Source of the DNA: Antitrichia curtipendula
Lineage: Eukaryota; Streptophyta; Bryopsida; Hypnales; Leucodontaceae
NCBI GenBank assembly: GCA_951230915.1
Contig: OX579634.1
Span: 48,869,570-48,933,569, forward strand
Direction: 5' to 3'
DNA length: 64,000 nucleotides
Numbering within the stretch: the stretch's first letter is position 1; every line of letters begins with the position of its first letter. Below the pieces are notes generated by a model. The model made no database searches. It was given only the letters and a program-made list of their open reading frames with translations, and had not been told where the DNA came from. Position numbers and translations under genes: made by a program. This document shows positions 1 to 14,500 of this stretch, in pieces.

Positions 1-100
1 ACTTTCACTGTAGACAAGCTTAAGATGCTCATGAACATGAACTTTCATTGAAGACAAGCTTGAGATGCTCATGAACATGAACTTTCACTGTGGACAAAGA
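1..100. repeat. 40-bp tandem repeat, 2.5 copies
   Basis: Unit 1 (1-40) and unit 2 (41-80) differ at only a few positions, and a third partial unit starts at 81. Each unit starts ACTTTCA(C/T)TG and ends CATGAACATGA. The array continues to the left edge, so its full length is unknown. No coding frame or function is apparent. Confidence 0.85.
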
Positions 101-1360
101 GACGTACACAAATTAAGCGGCCCAAGTGGAAGTTCGGAGCCCCATTCATAGAATTGCCAGTGCATCGCAACCTCAGTCGTCGAACAGGCAAGCAGCCCGT
201 TTGCATCACTTCTTGGGTACCACTGTAAATATCATATCAAATACATCACTGTACAGTAGAATGGCGCATCTTCTTACTCTATACGAAAGGCCAATACCCA
301 TTTAAAGAAAGACTCCAGTTGCTAATTTTCTCATCAAAGTTACAAAGCTGCAGACTTGCCGAATATGATCCCTGACTCCCGGACGCTCCGCCATCCAGTG
401 AGTCGAGAGAAGTGAATACGATTTGACTTCCTGATATTTTAGCCTCCCCATGTTGAGTCTACTATATTGGGTTTTGTACCATGTCCAGGAGTACAGCCTC
501 AAAGCAGCATGTTTGCCTTGTTTGGTACAACCCTAATTGATTGTCGCACTGTAGATTGATACACAGTTGCTCATTGTTGTACAGCAGAGCAGACTGGATT
601 CCAAAGAAAGAAAAGTCATGCAGTGCTGTTTTCGCATCAAAACTTTGCAGAGATGCAGCGAAAGGGGATTGATTCCCCGCGAGTCTGCCACCGGAATGCT
701 CATCCGGGGAGATTATAGAAATAAAGTGACGTCCTGACACGTGATGAGTCTCGCCGGAGAGAGACACTGAGTGGCTTCAGTGAGAAACAGAGAAATTCCA
801 ACTTTAGTGGAGCACTTGCTGGAGAATTAAACTTACTTTTTGCATGATGGCATACTATTACCGATAACCACTTCTAATCTGCTACAATAAACAGTGGAAT
901 TAGGTTGACTTGATGGTTTGTTTGTTTTGTTTTCAGTTTTCAAAGTAAAAAAAACAAAACTGAACAACAAAACCCAATTAGGTTGCCTAACCTAAAGAAA
1001 GTTACGGAGTACTTCAGAAGCCATCATCAAAGTCAACAAATACTTCTACAGATATTTCCAATCGTATACCAGGAGGTTAATGAGTACAAAATTACAAGAA
1101 TACCTAATGTAAAAGTAGTGCGTTTACGTTCAATAACAATAAATCATGTCAAATGTTGAGAAATCAATGTGGGGCAACCTAATTTTACTATGAAGTGTAG
1201 TCTACTTTGCCCACAATAGTCCAACATCTTGTATTCTCACACTTGGAGTTATATACTCCCTCTGTCCCAATAAAAACCTTTGAACCCAATCTACTGCATG
1301 TATTACTAAATTACTAAATTGCTCCATTTATTGACTTTGATCATTGAGCAAGAGATGTGG
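101..1360. other. Intergenic, no supported gene
   Basis: Bases 100-900 are less AT-rich than the DNA to the right and contain a short minus-strand open frame (462-767) that resembles no family I know; it has no recognisable splice context. It could be the 5' flank or leader of a gene lying left of the window. From about 900 the sequence becomes very AT-rich without visible structure. Confidence 0.4.
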
Positions 1361-1984
1361 AATTCAAGTCCTTATGGTGAAGAATTGAATTGAGAATCTA
1401 AAAAAAAAATGAATTTTTTTTAAAGCCTTTTTTTATACATTGAAAAAATTGTTAATGGAAGTAGGTACATTATGGAAGAAAAAATTGAATTGTTAATAGT
1501 TCAAAATAAGAATTAAAACATGTCAATCCTAACGATGGAATTTTTTTAGAAAGTAATCTACACCTTATTTCCATTTTTGTTATGAATTTTTTTTAAACTG
1601 AGTTAAGGAACAAATGACTTATACTTTATTTTTTACGAAGATGTACTAATGACAATAAATTAAGACTCTTCATAACTTTGACATCATTTATCCAAACGGA
1701 ATGAATCAAATTTCTAAAAAAGACATGAATATATTCTATAAAAAATATTTAAAAAATATTCAAATATTTTCATTTTTTTTGTTGTCTAGAGTTGAGCATT
1801 TTGAGCTTAGAAGGTTATAATTTATTTTACTGAGCATCAAATGACATAAAAATTACATTCTCTAAAAGCTTGTATATATCCTAATTTATAAAAAAAGTTT
1901 CAAAACTTTAGCGTAGAATTTGACTTCAAAGAAACTTGTCCAAACTACTAAAAAATCCATTCAAGAACTTTGAATCTTTAGGGG
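1360..1984. mobile_element. Right part of a TTAA-flanked element (piggyBac-like)
   Basis: The right end reads CTTTAGGGG immediately followed by TTAA at 1985-1988, as in the other members of the family. The interior from about 1360 matches the interior of the 45946-46885 copy (for example GAAGAATTGA(A/G)TTGA(G/A)AATC, and the CATAACTTTG / GGAATGAATCAAA block near 1675). No left terminus was found, so the copy is truncated. It contains no transposase-like frame. Confidence 0.6.
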
Positions 1985-1988
1985 TTAA

Positions 1989-4386
1989 CGGATTGCCCCA
2001 CTATTGACTTGATCAAGGTAATGAGTATGAATAGACTCCCTTCTCTCTTTCTCGACATGCACAAAAATTGACTCTTTTTTTGGAAACAACAAAAAGATTT
2101 GATGATAAACCATGGTTGGGGCACAATTGGTCAACGTTAGAAGATACATGGAGTACCAATTTGCAACACTGGAAGAAAGTCTTGGGAGGAAAAAATGGTC
2201 GTGCAACAATGGAATCAAAGCTGTGTTGGTGATGAAGATGGGGTGCTTGCAATGGGCAATAATTCAAGTGACAATGGCCATGCATTAGGATTTGGAAGGA
2301 TGGGGACTTCAAAACATTGAAAGGAAAGAATTTTGTGCTATAGGAGGAATGACAACTTGTGAGGAGTATATTGGTGATTTTATAAGAACGTATGGACAGA
2401 AACCAATAGACTATAGGTTTGACTGTTTTGGAAGAGAATTTTTATAAACTATGACAAAAAGAAGCCTACTACATTCATATGGAGAGATCTCTTGAATCCA
2501 AGTGGAGTTAAGTCAAATATGAATTGAACAAGTTTATTGGATGCTGCAACCAAGTTTTGGTGTTAGTCTTGTTGATATCATGTTAATTGATGACCAAAGA
2601 ACTATATTGAACAAAAACTCACACGAATACAAAATTCACTTTTGAGCATTGATGACACATGGTGAAGTTGTATGCAAAAAGACTTCCAAGATGGCAAAGT
2701 TAGATCTCAAAACTTTGGTATTTTCTAACCCAAAATGACAAATTTAGATTGAAATCATAAGATTGGAGTTGCAGTTGGCTAATTGATTTAAAGTTGAAAA
2801 AAATAACAAGATGAAGAGCGCATCAACTAGACGTGGAGCTCATAAACAAAAATTGACAATGGACAACAATGATTCAAGCGCCTAATCCTATAGACGATTA
2901 CAAATGTGGGGCATGATAAATTGGGCCACATCAAAATCTTGGGTCGTTGCAAGTACATGCAATCGTGCTCTTGGATGACAATTCTTGATTTATTTATAAA
3001 TCTTAGCCAACAACAAGTATATAAAGGCAAAACACTAGCTGGGGTGGAGCTTGGATGTTGTCCACGCACTACTACTTGACCAATACCATGACAAGGTACA
3101 ATGCCTTGGATGACCTTAAAGGTTTCTTTTGTTAATGAAAGATCTCCAAACCGTAGGCCTGGGAACTCAAATATGACATTTAGGAAAGTTTTTTGCATTT
3201 GACAATGGATTTGTGAGCATGACTTACCAGTTGTTTACAAGTTGAACTTTGATTTGCCACGAGTCCAAGGCAGATGGAGGTAGATTTGGCAAGGGAACTT
3301 GAAGACTTTGATGGCAACCACATTGCATTACTAGCAACGTTTCTTTTACTATAGCTCTTGTATTCTTGGCAACATGCCATTGCATTAAATTTGAAGGGAT
3401 GTCAAGATCCCGGTCAAGATATTTGCTTGGTTTTGTCAGAACTGACAAAATTTCGCCCCCCCAAAAGCATTGGTCACTAGTGCTTTTGTGAGCTAGTGAT
3501 TTCACCATACTTTCTTCACATCACACTGGTCATTTACGGGGATAATGCAATTGTGGAAACTAACTCGCTTGAAGAGGATCTTATATCAACTCATTTGATA
3601 GCATTGTTGTATGTTACTACTTCGCCCTCATCATGGCAATGCGACAATGCACTTACGCACATATAAAAAATCAATGTCATCATTCTGCCACTTCCACAAA
3701 AGATATGCCATATAGCACCTCCTCCAATTTGGATGTCCCTTCATAAGGTGCACATTTCTATGTCACACCTTCCATGTTACATCAATTAAATAAAAATAAT
3801 TAGAGTTGATTACAGAATTGTCAAGTGAGTTTGAGGCAATTCTCTTCATGTTCTTGCATCATGTCATATTGAAAAGTATGCAACGACAACAATTCTTTTA
3901 ATTATTTGTCCCTTTCAAGATGCACCAAGTCTTCATCAATGTCTTTGCCGTCTATATGACTATGTGAGGTTTGAGGGTCTAACTAATGTTTGTTAGTATC
4001 TAGCTTGCTAGCCTAAACTTGGAAAATATTATTTTTCATTGAGTGTAGTGTCTATCGCCATCTTACAAAAGAAACGTTGTTTTTTAGTTGCCTCCTACTT
4101 GTTATGTTTGGACAACATGGAACAATATGTAATGGAATCATAGTGTTCATGGATTTTGGATTTGGCCCTAGGTACTAGAAATTTGTCTAATCTTCACAAG
4201 CATGAATCTCACTAGGCAAAAGACATTTGGTTTACAATATGCAAGGATTTTGTCTCTAAACACATGAGGCTGTATCCACGTTGCCATTTCACCATGTCAA
4301 GAGTTTTTGAGGCTATTATGTTTGAGCACAACATCCCTATTAATTCTAATCACTATTTGATGACTCTCAAAAAAAGAATAATCAAA
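1989..4386. other. Intergenic, no supported gene
   Basis: Moderately AT-rich. Several 60-120 codon open frames occur on both strands but have no recognisable domain, no codon bias and no consistent splice sites. An old decayed transposon or pseudogene is possible, but I cannot identify it. Confidence 0.4.
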
Positions 4387-6177
4387 CACTAGTACAAAAA
4401 TTTGTGACCAAAACGACCAAAATTTGTTGTTTGCACCTGTTGTTTTGGTTGCGTTGTTCTGTACAAAAATCAACAAAAATCAGTTGATTTCTTTTGTTGT
4501 TTTGGACAAATCCAAAAAAAAGAATTTATTTTTTTAATTTATTGACTGTCCACATTTTTTGGACAGCTGAAAAACTATTTTTAAATAAAAATTGTCATGT
4601 AGGCAACCCGCCCCTTGAGCAAGCCACCTAGGCAACCCACCACGAGGGCAGGGTGTCATCCATAAGGATTGAACCTTGGACCTCGTGGTGGAGGTCCAAG
4701 GGGTCATCTATTACACCATTCAAATCTTTGAATGTTGAAGTTCCTAGTAGGATTTTATTTAACTAGTTTTCTAATCATTTCTCGTTTGCTTTGTTAAATA
4801 AGCAGACTTTGGAGGCCATTTCGGCATAGTAAATTATCTTTTTTCAAAATTCTTTGAACTAAGAAAAGTTGTAAAATTAAACTAAATTTCATCTCCAGAA
4901 ATCCTCTTGAAATTTAAAGTCTCCAACAAGAAGTTATAGACAAAATTCAGAGAGGATGTTTAAAAAAGTAAAAACAAATGTCCTTTTCAATCCCTCTCTT
5001 AATTTTGCCCATAGCTTCTTATTGGAGACTTTAAATTTCAAGAGGATTTCTGGAGATGAAATTTAGTTTAATTTTACAACTATTCTAAGTTCAAAGAATT
5101 TTGAAAAAAGATAATTTACTATGCCGAAATGGCCTCCAAAGTTTGCTGAGTTTTAAAATGACACCAAGTTGTGAATGAATTAAAAAAAATTCCATTGTAT
5201 AGTACCCTCTAAGAAGTCTTGCAACCACACTATGAAGTCTAATAAAAAATTTGTACAACAAATTTCTCAAAATTGTAATTAAGTTTGGTAAACCAATTAA
5301 ACCATCATGCAAAATATTTCTACAATACAAATTGAAAAGTTCATTATTAATATTTTTCAATCAATTATTATGTAACACAATGAAAAGCACACAAAATAAC
5401 TTACCAGAAATGAGTTTTCTTTTATTAAATTGAAATTTTGTGTGTTGATCAAGATTGCATAAAATAATAAATTTAATAAATAATTTTGATAGTTCATTCT
5501 TAAAATGATAGTATATTCTTCATGCCACCCAACAATCTATGTAAGGAGTAAAAATCAGCAAATGGTATTACAAAGAATGAATTATTAAAAGGTAAGATTT
5601 AGGCAATTGCAATCTTCATATCTTAAGATTTCTACAAGATTATTGAAATTATATTAAGAATTGTATCATTTGATGTTTGGTCTTTTTCTAAATTCCAAAT
5701 TGTTCCTCATCAAATCTTTAGCATCCAAATGCCTAAGGCTTTTTCTGAGTTTCTTGGAGTTTGTTCTATATTGAACAAAAAGTCAACATTTTGATAAATT
5801 TCATCTATATTTTTTTAATAGAAATCGTACAAATTCAAATTAAACATATTAGGAATCAAATTGAAAAAGAAAACACAACAATACTACTTATGAATTGAAA
5901 GATTATGTTGTTTGATAGAAAAAAATTAAAATAGAATTATGCAAATGAAATTAGATTCCAGAAGATTTTGAAAGATTCCAAAAAGATTCCAAAAGATTCC
6001 ATATTCCCTAAAATTTTGTTGATTCGGTCATTGTACTACTCAAATCAACAAAAAATTGGCGTCATTCTATTCTATTTCATAGAAAATTAAAAAATAAGTG
6101 AAAATTGTCATTCCAGTGCTCCAAACAACAAAAATTTGTTGATTTTCTGTTGTTTCGGTCATGGTTTTCTTGTAGTG
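4387..6177. mobile_element. Non-autonomous CACTA (En/Spm-type) transposon
   Basis: The left end starts CACTAGTACAAAAATTTG at 4387 and the right end finishes TTTTCTTGTAGTG at 6177, so both ends begin CACTA reading inward. A 3-bp duplication AAA flanks it on each side (4384-4386 and 6178-6180), the size expected for CACTA elements. Subterminal DNA carries repeated motifs such as AACAAAAATTTGTTG and TTGTTGTTTTGG, the usual arrangement of transposase-binding repeats. The 1791-bp interior has no transposase frame, so it would need an autonomous partner. The middle holds a separate long inverted repeat. Confidence 0.88.
4801..5147. repeat. Long inverted repeat (foldback) inside the CACTA element
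   Basis: The left arm (4801 to about 4956) begins AGCAGACTTTGGAGGCC and the right arm (about 4991-5147) ends GGCCTCCAAAGTTTGCT. The arms are about 155 bp with few mismatches, and the loop is about 35 bp. A transcript would form a long hairpin, a possible small-RNA source. It may be a nested foldback insertion or an internal duplication; I see no clear target duplication. Confidence 0.85.
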
Positions 6178-9100
6178 AAAGGATCTCAACAATCCCAACA
6201 ATTGAATATCAAAACAAGTAGAAGAAGAATCAAAATGTGAAGGGAAACATTGTAAATGTTACTTTGCTACCATTTTGAGGACTCAAAGCCATGATATGCA
6301 TGGTAATTAGAATTGACAATTTTTCAAATATCTACTACATTTCTATTGGCATATTCCTAAAATTCTTGTACTCCAATATTGTTGACATGGTTGTAGTTGT
6401 AAATCTACAATTGATAGTCAACCATAGTATATGAACTGCAAGCACTTTTATTACCTCTTCAGATATTTCTATGAGATGAATCATGAGGAAAAGTAGTTCA
6501 TTTAGGCCCCTAGCTTGAAGTAAGCCCGTCTACTACATCTCGCAAACTTAGACTTGGAAGCCCTTGACCTTCTTCAATGATGGAGGTGCTTGTAGACATT
6601 TGAAGGCAACAACAATTTCTCATTGGTTTGACAATATTGTTCTAACATATATTATAGACTAGTCACAAAGCTTCCATTGCATCTATTCCATTTTAATTTG
6701 TTTTGAAACATTCAACATTGCAATTAGAGTTTGGTAAGTGAGCATTGGTTGGCTTTTTAAATAAAATCCTCTCTATACACTAGAATAAGAGGTTGTCATG
6801 AACAAGTTTTTTTCAAAGAGAGTCTTAAAATTTGAAAAGACCAAGAAATATAAGTTTACATTTGAAATTTTTAGTCAATGGAAGAGAATGATGCAAACAT
6901 CACTTTTGTCTCTTATGGTAATAAAATTGCAAAAAACTTGAGTCCCCTTGAATTTGGGCCAAGCTGGAGGGACATGCTTGATGTAAAATTGTAAATTCCA
7001 AGTACCCTTAGATTGAAAGGCTTATAGCCAATCATTTAATTTAGAATTCACATTATGAGATATCATAGTTGGAAATTATTCTAAACTATAGATTAGACAC
7101 TCTGTGGCTTCTTCTCATTATACACTATCTATAAAGGCAATGACCTCTAAGGATGACCTTTTGAAGTTAAGAAATGAAGAGACTTTCACTTCCACCATAC
7201 AAACTAACCAAGGAAGAATAATCAAAATAATCTCAAGAGTAATACCTACTAAAAATACTACAATAGATTGAGACCTACTAAAAATTGTTTAAACCATTCA
7301 AATCCAAATAATGAGGTGAAATTATGAGGAGTTTTATTTTGCAGACGATAGGTAGAAAAAACATATAATTTTTTTTTCAAACTCAATTCTTAAAATTCCC
7401 AAACAAACAAAAATATGATACATATTGCTTACAAAAATATTTTTACCATTGGGATTAATAATTCTCAATTTCTTGTCAAAGTTATTAGTGATTTAGGTTT
7501 TTCTTTCATCAAGTACTACTATCAGCTTTATAATTTTTTTTTAAAATGAACATGAAAGTTCTTTTGGTTAAATTTTTTATCATATATATTCTCAACTCAT
7601 TTTCTAACATACTGGGCAAAATTGAAAAACTTCTGGGCATATGTGTTTTTTTCCAAAAATCTTAAGAGATAGAACCGCTCCTAAGAACAGGTAGAAATAA
7701 TTAATTTTTGAAGTTTAAGCACATCGAACTTGCAACGGGTGGGAATTTTTCCTCTAAAATTGGGAGGACGTACTTGAAAATTTAATTTAATGAAAGGATT
7801 TTATAGTTGGATTTGTTAGAGAATAAGTATAGATGATGAATTTTGAAAAAAAAACTTTATTGAATAAAAATGAAATGTTTCATTTTAGTACAAAAAAAAG
7901 ATGGTACCATATCTTGGAAGAAAACTCAACAAAGAAAAAATGTAAGTATTTTGCAATTACGTTATCAAATTTAATGTTTCTATTTTTTGGTAGCACCTCA
8001 AACTTTTGCAAATTGCAAATGACAAGGCATCCTAGCGCACTTGAGAGTATTAGACGGGAGGGTGTACAAACTAAAAAATTCATGCTATTTCAACTCTTAG
8101 TTAGAGTCAAAAATATTGAACTCCAAAAAATTGAAATCAAAGTATAGAAATAAAGTAAAAAGGGGGATTTAGCTCAAGTTAGACTAAAGGTTGGATGGAG
8201 TGTTTTTTGTATCATTGGGACTCTCTTAAAAAAGTAATATACATTTTTATAGTTTCACCAATTTCAAATGCACTTAAAATAAATAGATAATTTAAAAATA
8301 ATTTGTGGAGCATTGCAAAATCTAATTATAAATGTGATTTAAAACCAACATGTTATAATCATGAAAACACCATTGACAATATTTCCAAACAATTCCAAAA
8401 TATAAAACTTAAAATGTATTAGAGGATATGATAGTTGAAACAACAAATGGTATATTAATCTAGACAATTTAAGGCAAAAATATGTATTCTTTGTTTTGTG
8501 ATGGCACCTTGGATCTTTGCAACTATTGTACCAAGTCAACATTTGATACTATCAAAAAGGTCTTGCAAGTGCATAGGCACAATAAAATTTACACCCCTTT
8601 AATGCAAAAAGGGTAAGATATTAAATTTTTAATTATTTTTTAATCTAAAATAATAGAAATTAGAAAACATATAATGAGTAGATTTTGAACACGACTAATT
8701 GTTACTATTGTACCAATTATGCAAGACGTTATTTCTAGCCAATATTATTAAGCCAAGAGAATATTGGTGTTGTATTGCTTTGTGATTTATTAGTGAAAAA
8801 CACTCTTGAAATAACTAGTGTAAAAAACACTAAATTCACCAATGTGTCCAATTGGATATTGCAAGTGTGACTAAAGGCGTGATTCCACTGTCTAGTAGTG
8901 GCACCCATCTAATGCCTCATTGTTGGGCCAATGGGGAGCGTTGTAAATTTGAAAAGTTTATGAATCTTATATCTATGTTATAAGATATATTAAATTTAAG
9001 AATTCTTTTGTAAAAATAAATTTGAAAATAAAAAATTTAGTTATATAAGAAATTTGAAGTGATTTGTCATAGTGGTGACAATGGAATGGGTTGTTTTTTC

Positions 9101-9803
9101 TCACATATTTAGTTGATGATGATATCAAATATCAAATTCTTTATAAGAACACAAAATAATTAATATAAAAATGCATCGCAACAAAATTTGTAAAAAAGAA
9201 AAATTTCCAAAAAAAATGAAATTTAAACAGAGACTTCACTATCACAGTTTTGGCAACAATGCAAGGCTAACTAGTAGATACTAGTAGATCCAATGTTTGT
9301 TTTGTGGTGGCTTATCAAACTTTTACAATCCTATAGGCCAACAACAGAGTGTTTGGTACTCTTGGAAAGCCCTCAATGAAGCTTTGCACACAAACAGTCA
9401 CTTTAATTTATAGAAATTAGAAAAAATAGATTCTTTCAAAACATTTCAATCCAATTTAGGGGATACATGAACATGTGATTAGGACTCGTGGAGGTTGTTT
9501 TCAATGAGGTAGGAGGAGCAAAGATTGTCCATCAAAGAGCTAATTAGTCCAAACACTTTTTATTGCCAATGAAATGATTTATTTGACTAATTTATAGAGA
9601 AAATAAAGTAGAAGCCACATCCAATGTTCTTATTTTATTCATGTTGTTTGGACATTCCTTGAATTAAATACAAATTTTCAAACATAACATTCATAGGGGG
9701 CTATTTGAGTTTTTAGATACTACCTAATAAGAATCAAGAAAATTTAATTTTTTTGGGTGTTTGTTTTGCAAAAAGAAACTAGCTTCTTTGCATTAATCTT
9801 TAA
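6178..9803. other. AT-rich intergenic DNA, no supported gene
   Basis: About 3.6 kb, very AT-rich, with many A/T runs. The longest open frame (7833-8147, plus strand, 104 codons) is low-complexity Lys/Asn/Phe-rich translation without start context or homology that I recognise. No RNA gene or inverted-repeat element with defined ends was found. Confidence 0.45.
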
Positions 9804-10342
9804 CCCCTAAAAGCTCAAGGGGTTTGGACTAAATACAAATGTGTTATAAAATATAAGTTCTATAATTTTTTTGAAGTTTGTATCAAAGAAGATAATGTGA
9901 AGCATGAAAAGTAGAAAATATCTGTACGGTCAAAATTATAAAATTATTTTGAGATTCTCTTCAAATGAATTTTAAAGATATAACTTCAAAAATTCACCAA
10001 AAATACAATTTCTACTTTAGGGCTTGAATTTTTTTTTTGATTGGTCAAAACTGCAGTTTCTATTGAATTGTGAAAAAAATGCATAAGATCTAGAAATGAG
10101 AACACCAACACTTTCCTAAAATAATAAGTTTTTCAACACTAGCCAATTCTAAATACTATGTGCTATTTCTCTTATAATTTTTGTTTGACCATAGTAATTT
10201 TAGTTTTGAATATGAATGTTGAAAGACAATCCAAGCTTTTGATATAAAAAATAAAAAAATTGAAAAAAAAGTTATTTTTTGCCCACAAATTCTGCCCAAG
10301 GGCAAACATCAACCTAAAAATGTTCATTTGAGCACTTAGGGA
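9804..10342. mobile_element. TTAA-flanked non-autonomous element (piggyBac-like)
   Basis: The 539-bp element starts CCCCTAAAAGCTC after TTAA (9800-9803) and ends GAGCACTTAGGGA before TTAA (10343-10346). The ends form an imperfect 13-bp inverted repeat. There is no coding frame inside. The TTAA duplication and C-rich first bases are those of piggyBac; assignment rests on termini only. Confidence 0.7.
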
Positions 10343-10346
10343 TTAA

Positions 10347-11521
10347 ATGCTTCAACCCTTTTTCAAATTTTGGTACATTTTTGCTTATATTTTTGGGTAG
10401 AAATATCTTTCACCACAATTTCATGAAATTGGTCATTAAAGAAGGTTTTCTTTTAACATTCAAGTATTACATTGGATGAATGAAAAATTAGTTGGATGAA
10501 ACAATGCCTAGAACAATACTTAAGTTAAGGCACAAGAATAAAAATACAACCACATAAACAAAGACTGAGGCAAAACACTCCTAACAAGTCACCAGAGCTA
10601 TCCAAATCACATGAAGGAATGGAGTTTGATCTATAATCTACTACTTTGAGTTCTCATACAAGCAAGGGTTCATTGATGGCACACAAGAGGTGCCCAAAAT
10701 AAGACTGAGAATTAAAAGTGGCCCAAGGGGGTACATGTAAGAGCCCACTTTGGCCCACAAGTGTAAATACAGAAAACTTTGACATTGAACAAGCATTATG
10801 ATATAATCCATATATCATCTCCAACTGTGTCAAAAAATGCCCAGCTGTGAGGCAGATTGTCCTGATAATAATACCACTCCATTCTACATCATCAGTCACA
10901 CCACATGGTTAAATCTTAGGGGCAACCATAAGCACATGGACAGATTAAACACCTCCTACCTTATACACGTATGTCAATAGCAGGTTTGAAGGTTTTCTTA
11001 CAGTTTTTGTGTGTACTTTGGTGGCTAATCTAGGATGAACCAGATGGGATTATTCCTGTAGACCTTCATCAAAAGACTTTAATACATTGGGACAGAATAG
11101 CAACTTACTAATATGAACCATGCTCAAATGCTTATTCAGATGATTTTAGTTGTAGTTACCACAGATCTTATGGAAAGCTTCTGAAGGACATGACTCATAT
11201 TTGGTGTATTATTTTGGCCAGATTTACAGAGCAAGGGGGAAAAAAGTGCTAGGCAGAGTCACCTGAAATGTTACAAAGATTGGAAGTCTCCTCATTGGCA
11301 TCCTTTGCACTCACGTGTAATTAATGCTACTCAACCTGGGAACAATCTTTCTGAAAGGAGCCTCTACTAATTTGAAATTTTGAAGGGTGCACTTCTGGTC
11401 TATTCAGAAGTTCCAACATGAACGCAAAAATTGCCAATTAGTAAATTGCGTTACAATTAATCAAAAGAATTTTCTTACAAAATGCGGAAGTGGAGAAGTG
11501 CCAGAGCAACTCACGAACTGT
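10347..11521. other. 3' flank of FIGL1
   Basis: Less AT-rich than the DNA to the left. It lies immediately downstream of the FIGL1 stop codon and probably includes the 3' untranslated region, but no end can be fixed. Short open frames here have no recognisable product. Confidence 0.4.
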
Positions 11522-14500
11522 CTACAGAGCCAGACTACCAAATTGCCGATTCCAGTCTTCATACATCCCAAGTTCATTAGGAGAAACAGAAGGCCGAACT
11601 TGTTGCAAAGCATTGATGAAGTCCTGCAAGATAACCACCACAAATGTCATTTCAACAGCATATTCAAAAGGTAAAGAGAATCGACAGCAATCGAAGTAAT
11701 ACACTAGGAACTTTGCGATAAGCCAAGTAGGCAAGATAGAACTATCATACGGTTTAAGTTAATGTTCTTATGAACATCGTCACTACACAGGACCAGGCTC
11801 AACAAATAGTATCCAACCTGTAAGGAAATAGGCCTCATATCATGTTGACTGATGCTGCTAATATCTTTGCCCTGCATTAAAAGTTCTCTGAGGGGACCCA
11901 TTGACGCCTCCTTAACAAGATTCTTCATATCTGAGCCAGAATAACCTGCAGAACCACGAAAACCCTCTTTAGCAGAAGAAAATACAAACAACATCATGTC
12001 TAGAGTGAGTGACGTAAATTTTACTTCATAAAATGCCCAGTTCCAATATGTCCTTTGATTTCGATACAAAACAGTGACCCAAATGATGGGCACAAAGTAC
12101 CTACCATCTGTGGTTGTACAAACAGAACTAACATCCTCATCTGTCAAAGAAAGGAGCCCATCTCTCTGCAAAAGGCTGCGGATGATCCACGCTCTTGCCT
12201 CTGTACCCAAACACTATAACCAGTCAGGTCACGAGTACATTGCAAGTATGCTTTGGTGTATGAACTCAAAACACTCTATTAACTAATGCCAGAGCGTACA
12301 AGGCAATACCATGAGAAGGCAGAGGAATATAGAGTCGCTTGGAAAGACGTCGCCGAGCAGCTTCATCAAGCTCTTGAGGTCTATTTGTTGCTCCTGTTTA
12401 GCATCAAAAAGATTAAAACGGACTACATCATTACAAGGTGTAAGGTTGGTATATATTTTTCAATACATATTTAAAACCAAGTAATCCTGCCAGTGTAAGT
12501 ACTTATGACATAAGAGATCCTAGTATAGACGTATCCAAAAGAACTTTTCTTAGGTTAAGCACATAATATTGCCTTCAAAGGGGACAAAACAAAAAGGAGA
12601 CGAAACAAAAAAGACAAGACCAAACTTACCAATTAGAAGGATTTGTTCGTTACCACTTCCACAACCTTCCATCTCAATCAAAAATTGAGTCTTCAATCTT
12701 CTACTAGACTCATGTTCTCCTTCTGCTTTTCGCTGTATTGACAGGCAGCACCCGTATGAGGTCTAAACTAGATATCTCCATAAATGTGCAGGGCATCAAA
12801 GTAGTGTGAAAGTGTTCAGCCAATAAGAGAAAGCTTTGTTGTAAGGATTTTTAGAATTAAATTGCTTACCTGTGATAACAAAGAGTCAATCTCATCAATG
12901 AAAATCACAGCAGGCTGTCGACAACTGGCAACTCCAAAGAGGGCTCTGACCAGCTTTTCACCTTCACCTATCTGCCAATCAATGATTAGCAAGTCCATGG
13001 GTGTATAGCAAGCTTATCAAAACACTCAGACTCGCATGAATCCCAACTCCACCATAGCAGCACAAGGTGTAGGCAACCTGTTCAAGATCTATTTATTCTT
13101 CCTTTTCTGTGGGATGAACATATACGATGAACAACTAGTAATCCGCACAGCAATAAGATTACCCATTTGCTTGTCAAAGAGCTGGCAGATATGGAGAAGA
13201 ATGTCGCCTTCGCTTCTCCAGCAATTGCTTTTCCGATCATAGTCTTCCCCGTACCCTGATAAATATAGAGCCAATTGCTTTCAGCAAACTAAGGATACGA
13301 ATGACAAGATAACGCTTGAACATAATTACCGATAAGTTGTATCTAAATTAAGAAGTGTCAATGGGGAAATGCGATACTCACAGGAGGGCCAAAAAGCAAG
13401 AGCCCTTTGCCAGGAGCACGACAACCTTGGAAGATATCTGGGCGTAGGAGAGGCCAGATCACCATTTCCGTGACACATTTCTTGGCATGCTCCAGCCCCG
13501 CTGCCAAACAAACCATTGCAAATCAGTCAGAACTAAGATATCTTGAAATGAGTCATACATAAAAGTAAATGAAATGGGAATTGTAGCATGTATACGTAAC
13601 ATACATCACTTAGCAAGATCCATAAAACTGGTGTTTGTCATATGGCACAGGTTAATTACCAATATCATCCCATCGAACATTGGGATCTTGATCCATGATT
13701 TCGTTGCTGACATGTTCCAGAAGACGAGGCTCTAGATTCTTCAATCTATCAGGTAGTTCCCCATCTGGTCCAGCTAGTAGCTCCATGCTACATCCATATC
13801 CATCACGTAAGAAGATCATTCAACGAATGGCAAATAACTATAATATTGCAATTCTTAAGTGGAAGGTTAAGGGAAGACGACCAAATGGGAACCTACCAGC
13901 ACATTACTCTTCCCGCAATACCACAGGAAAGATGGATGAGAAAACATACATATAATTCACTTAAAACTAACGGAACACTGACATGAACTTCGAAGGGAGT
14001 GCAATAGACAATTTGCCTCACTGTGGTTTATGTCAGAACAGTAAATGAACATAAATTCATGCATGGCAAAAAGCTGCTCCAGAGCTCACCACTTTCGAGT
14101 TGAGTCCTCTGCTGCAGTGCTACCGTTATTTCCAGAAGGTCCACGAGGCATAGAAACGGCACCCGCAGCAGCTCCAGCTGCGGCTGCAGTTCCACCTCGT
14201 ACTGGAGGTATGAAAGAGCCACGAACTCCACGTCTTGACATCCCTAAAGTCTTTCCCGGTGGTCGGGGAGCAGCGGAGGTACTCGGTCCATTTTGATAAG
14301 AATTCGACGTAGGTGCTCCCCCATTCTTTTTGGCTTGGTCTAGTGCCTGCCAAACCCCAAAGAGGATGGTTACACGATCATTGGATTAAGCTACTTAAAC
14401 CAACTTTAGTCCATATACAAGGAAATAAAAGAGTAAGTTATATCCAAATCTCAGGGCCTTCAGTGAAATTCGACAGCATCAAGATCACTCTTCCTTCATC

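Noticed and set aside
2013..2330. Possible transposase fragment
   Set aside because: A ~50-codon open stretch on the plus strand between stops, with no recognisable catalytic motif.
7833..8147. 104-codon plus-strand frame
   Set aside because: AT-rich low-complexity Lys/Asn/Phe translation, no motif, no splice or start support.
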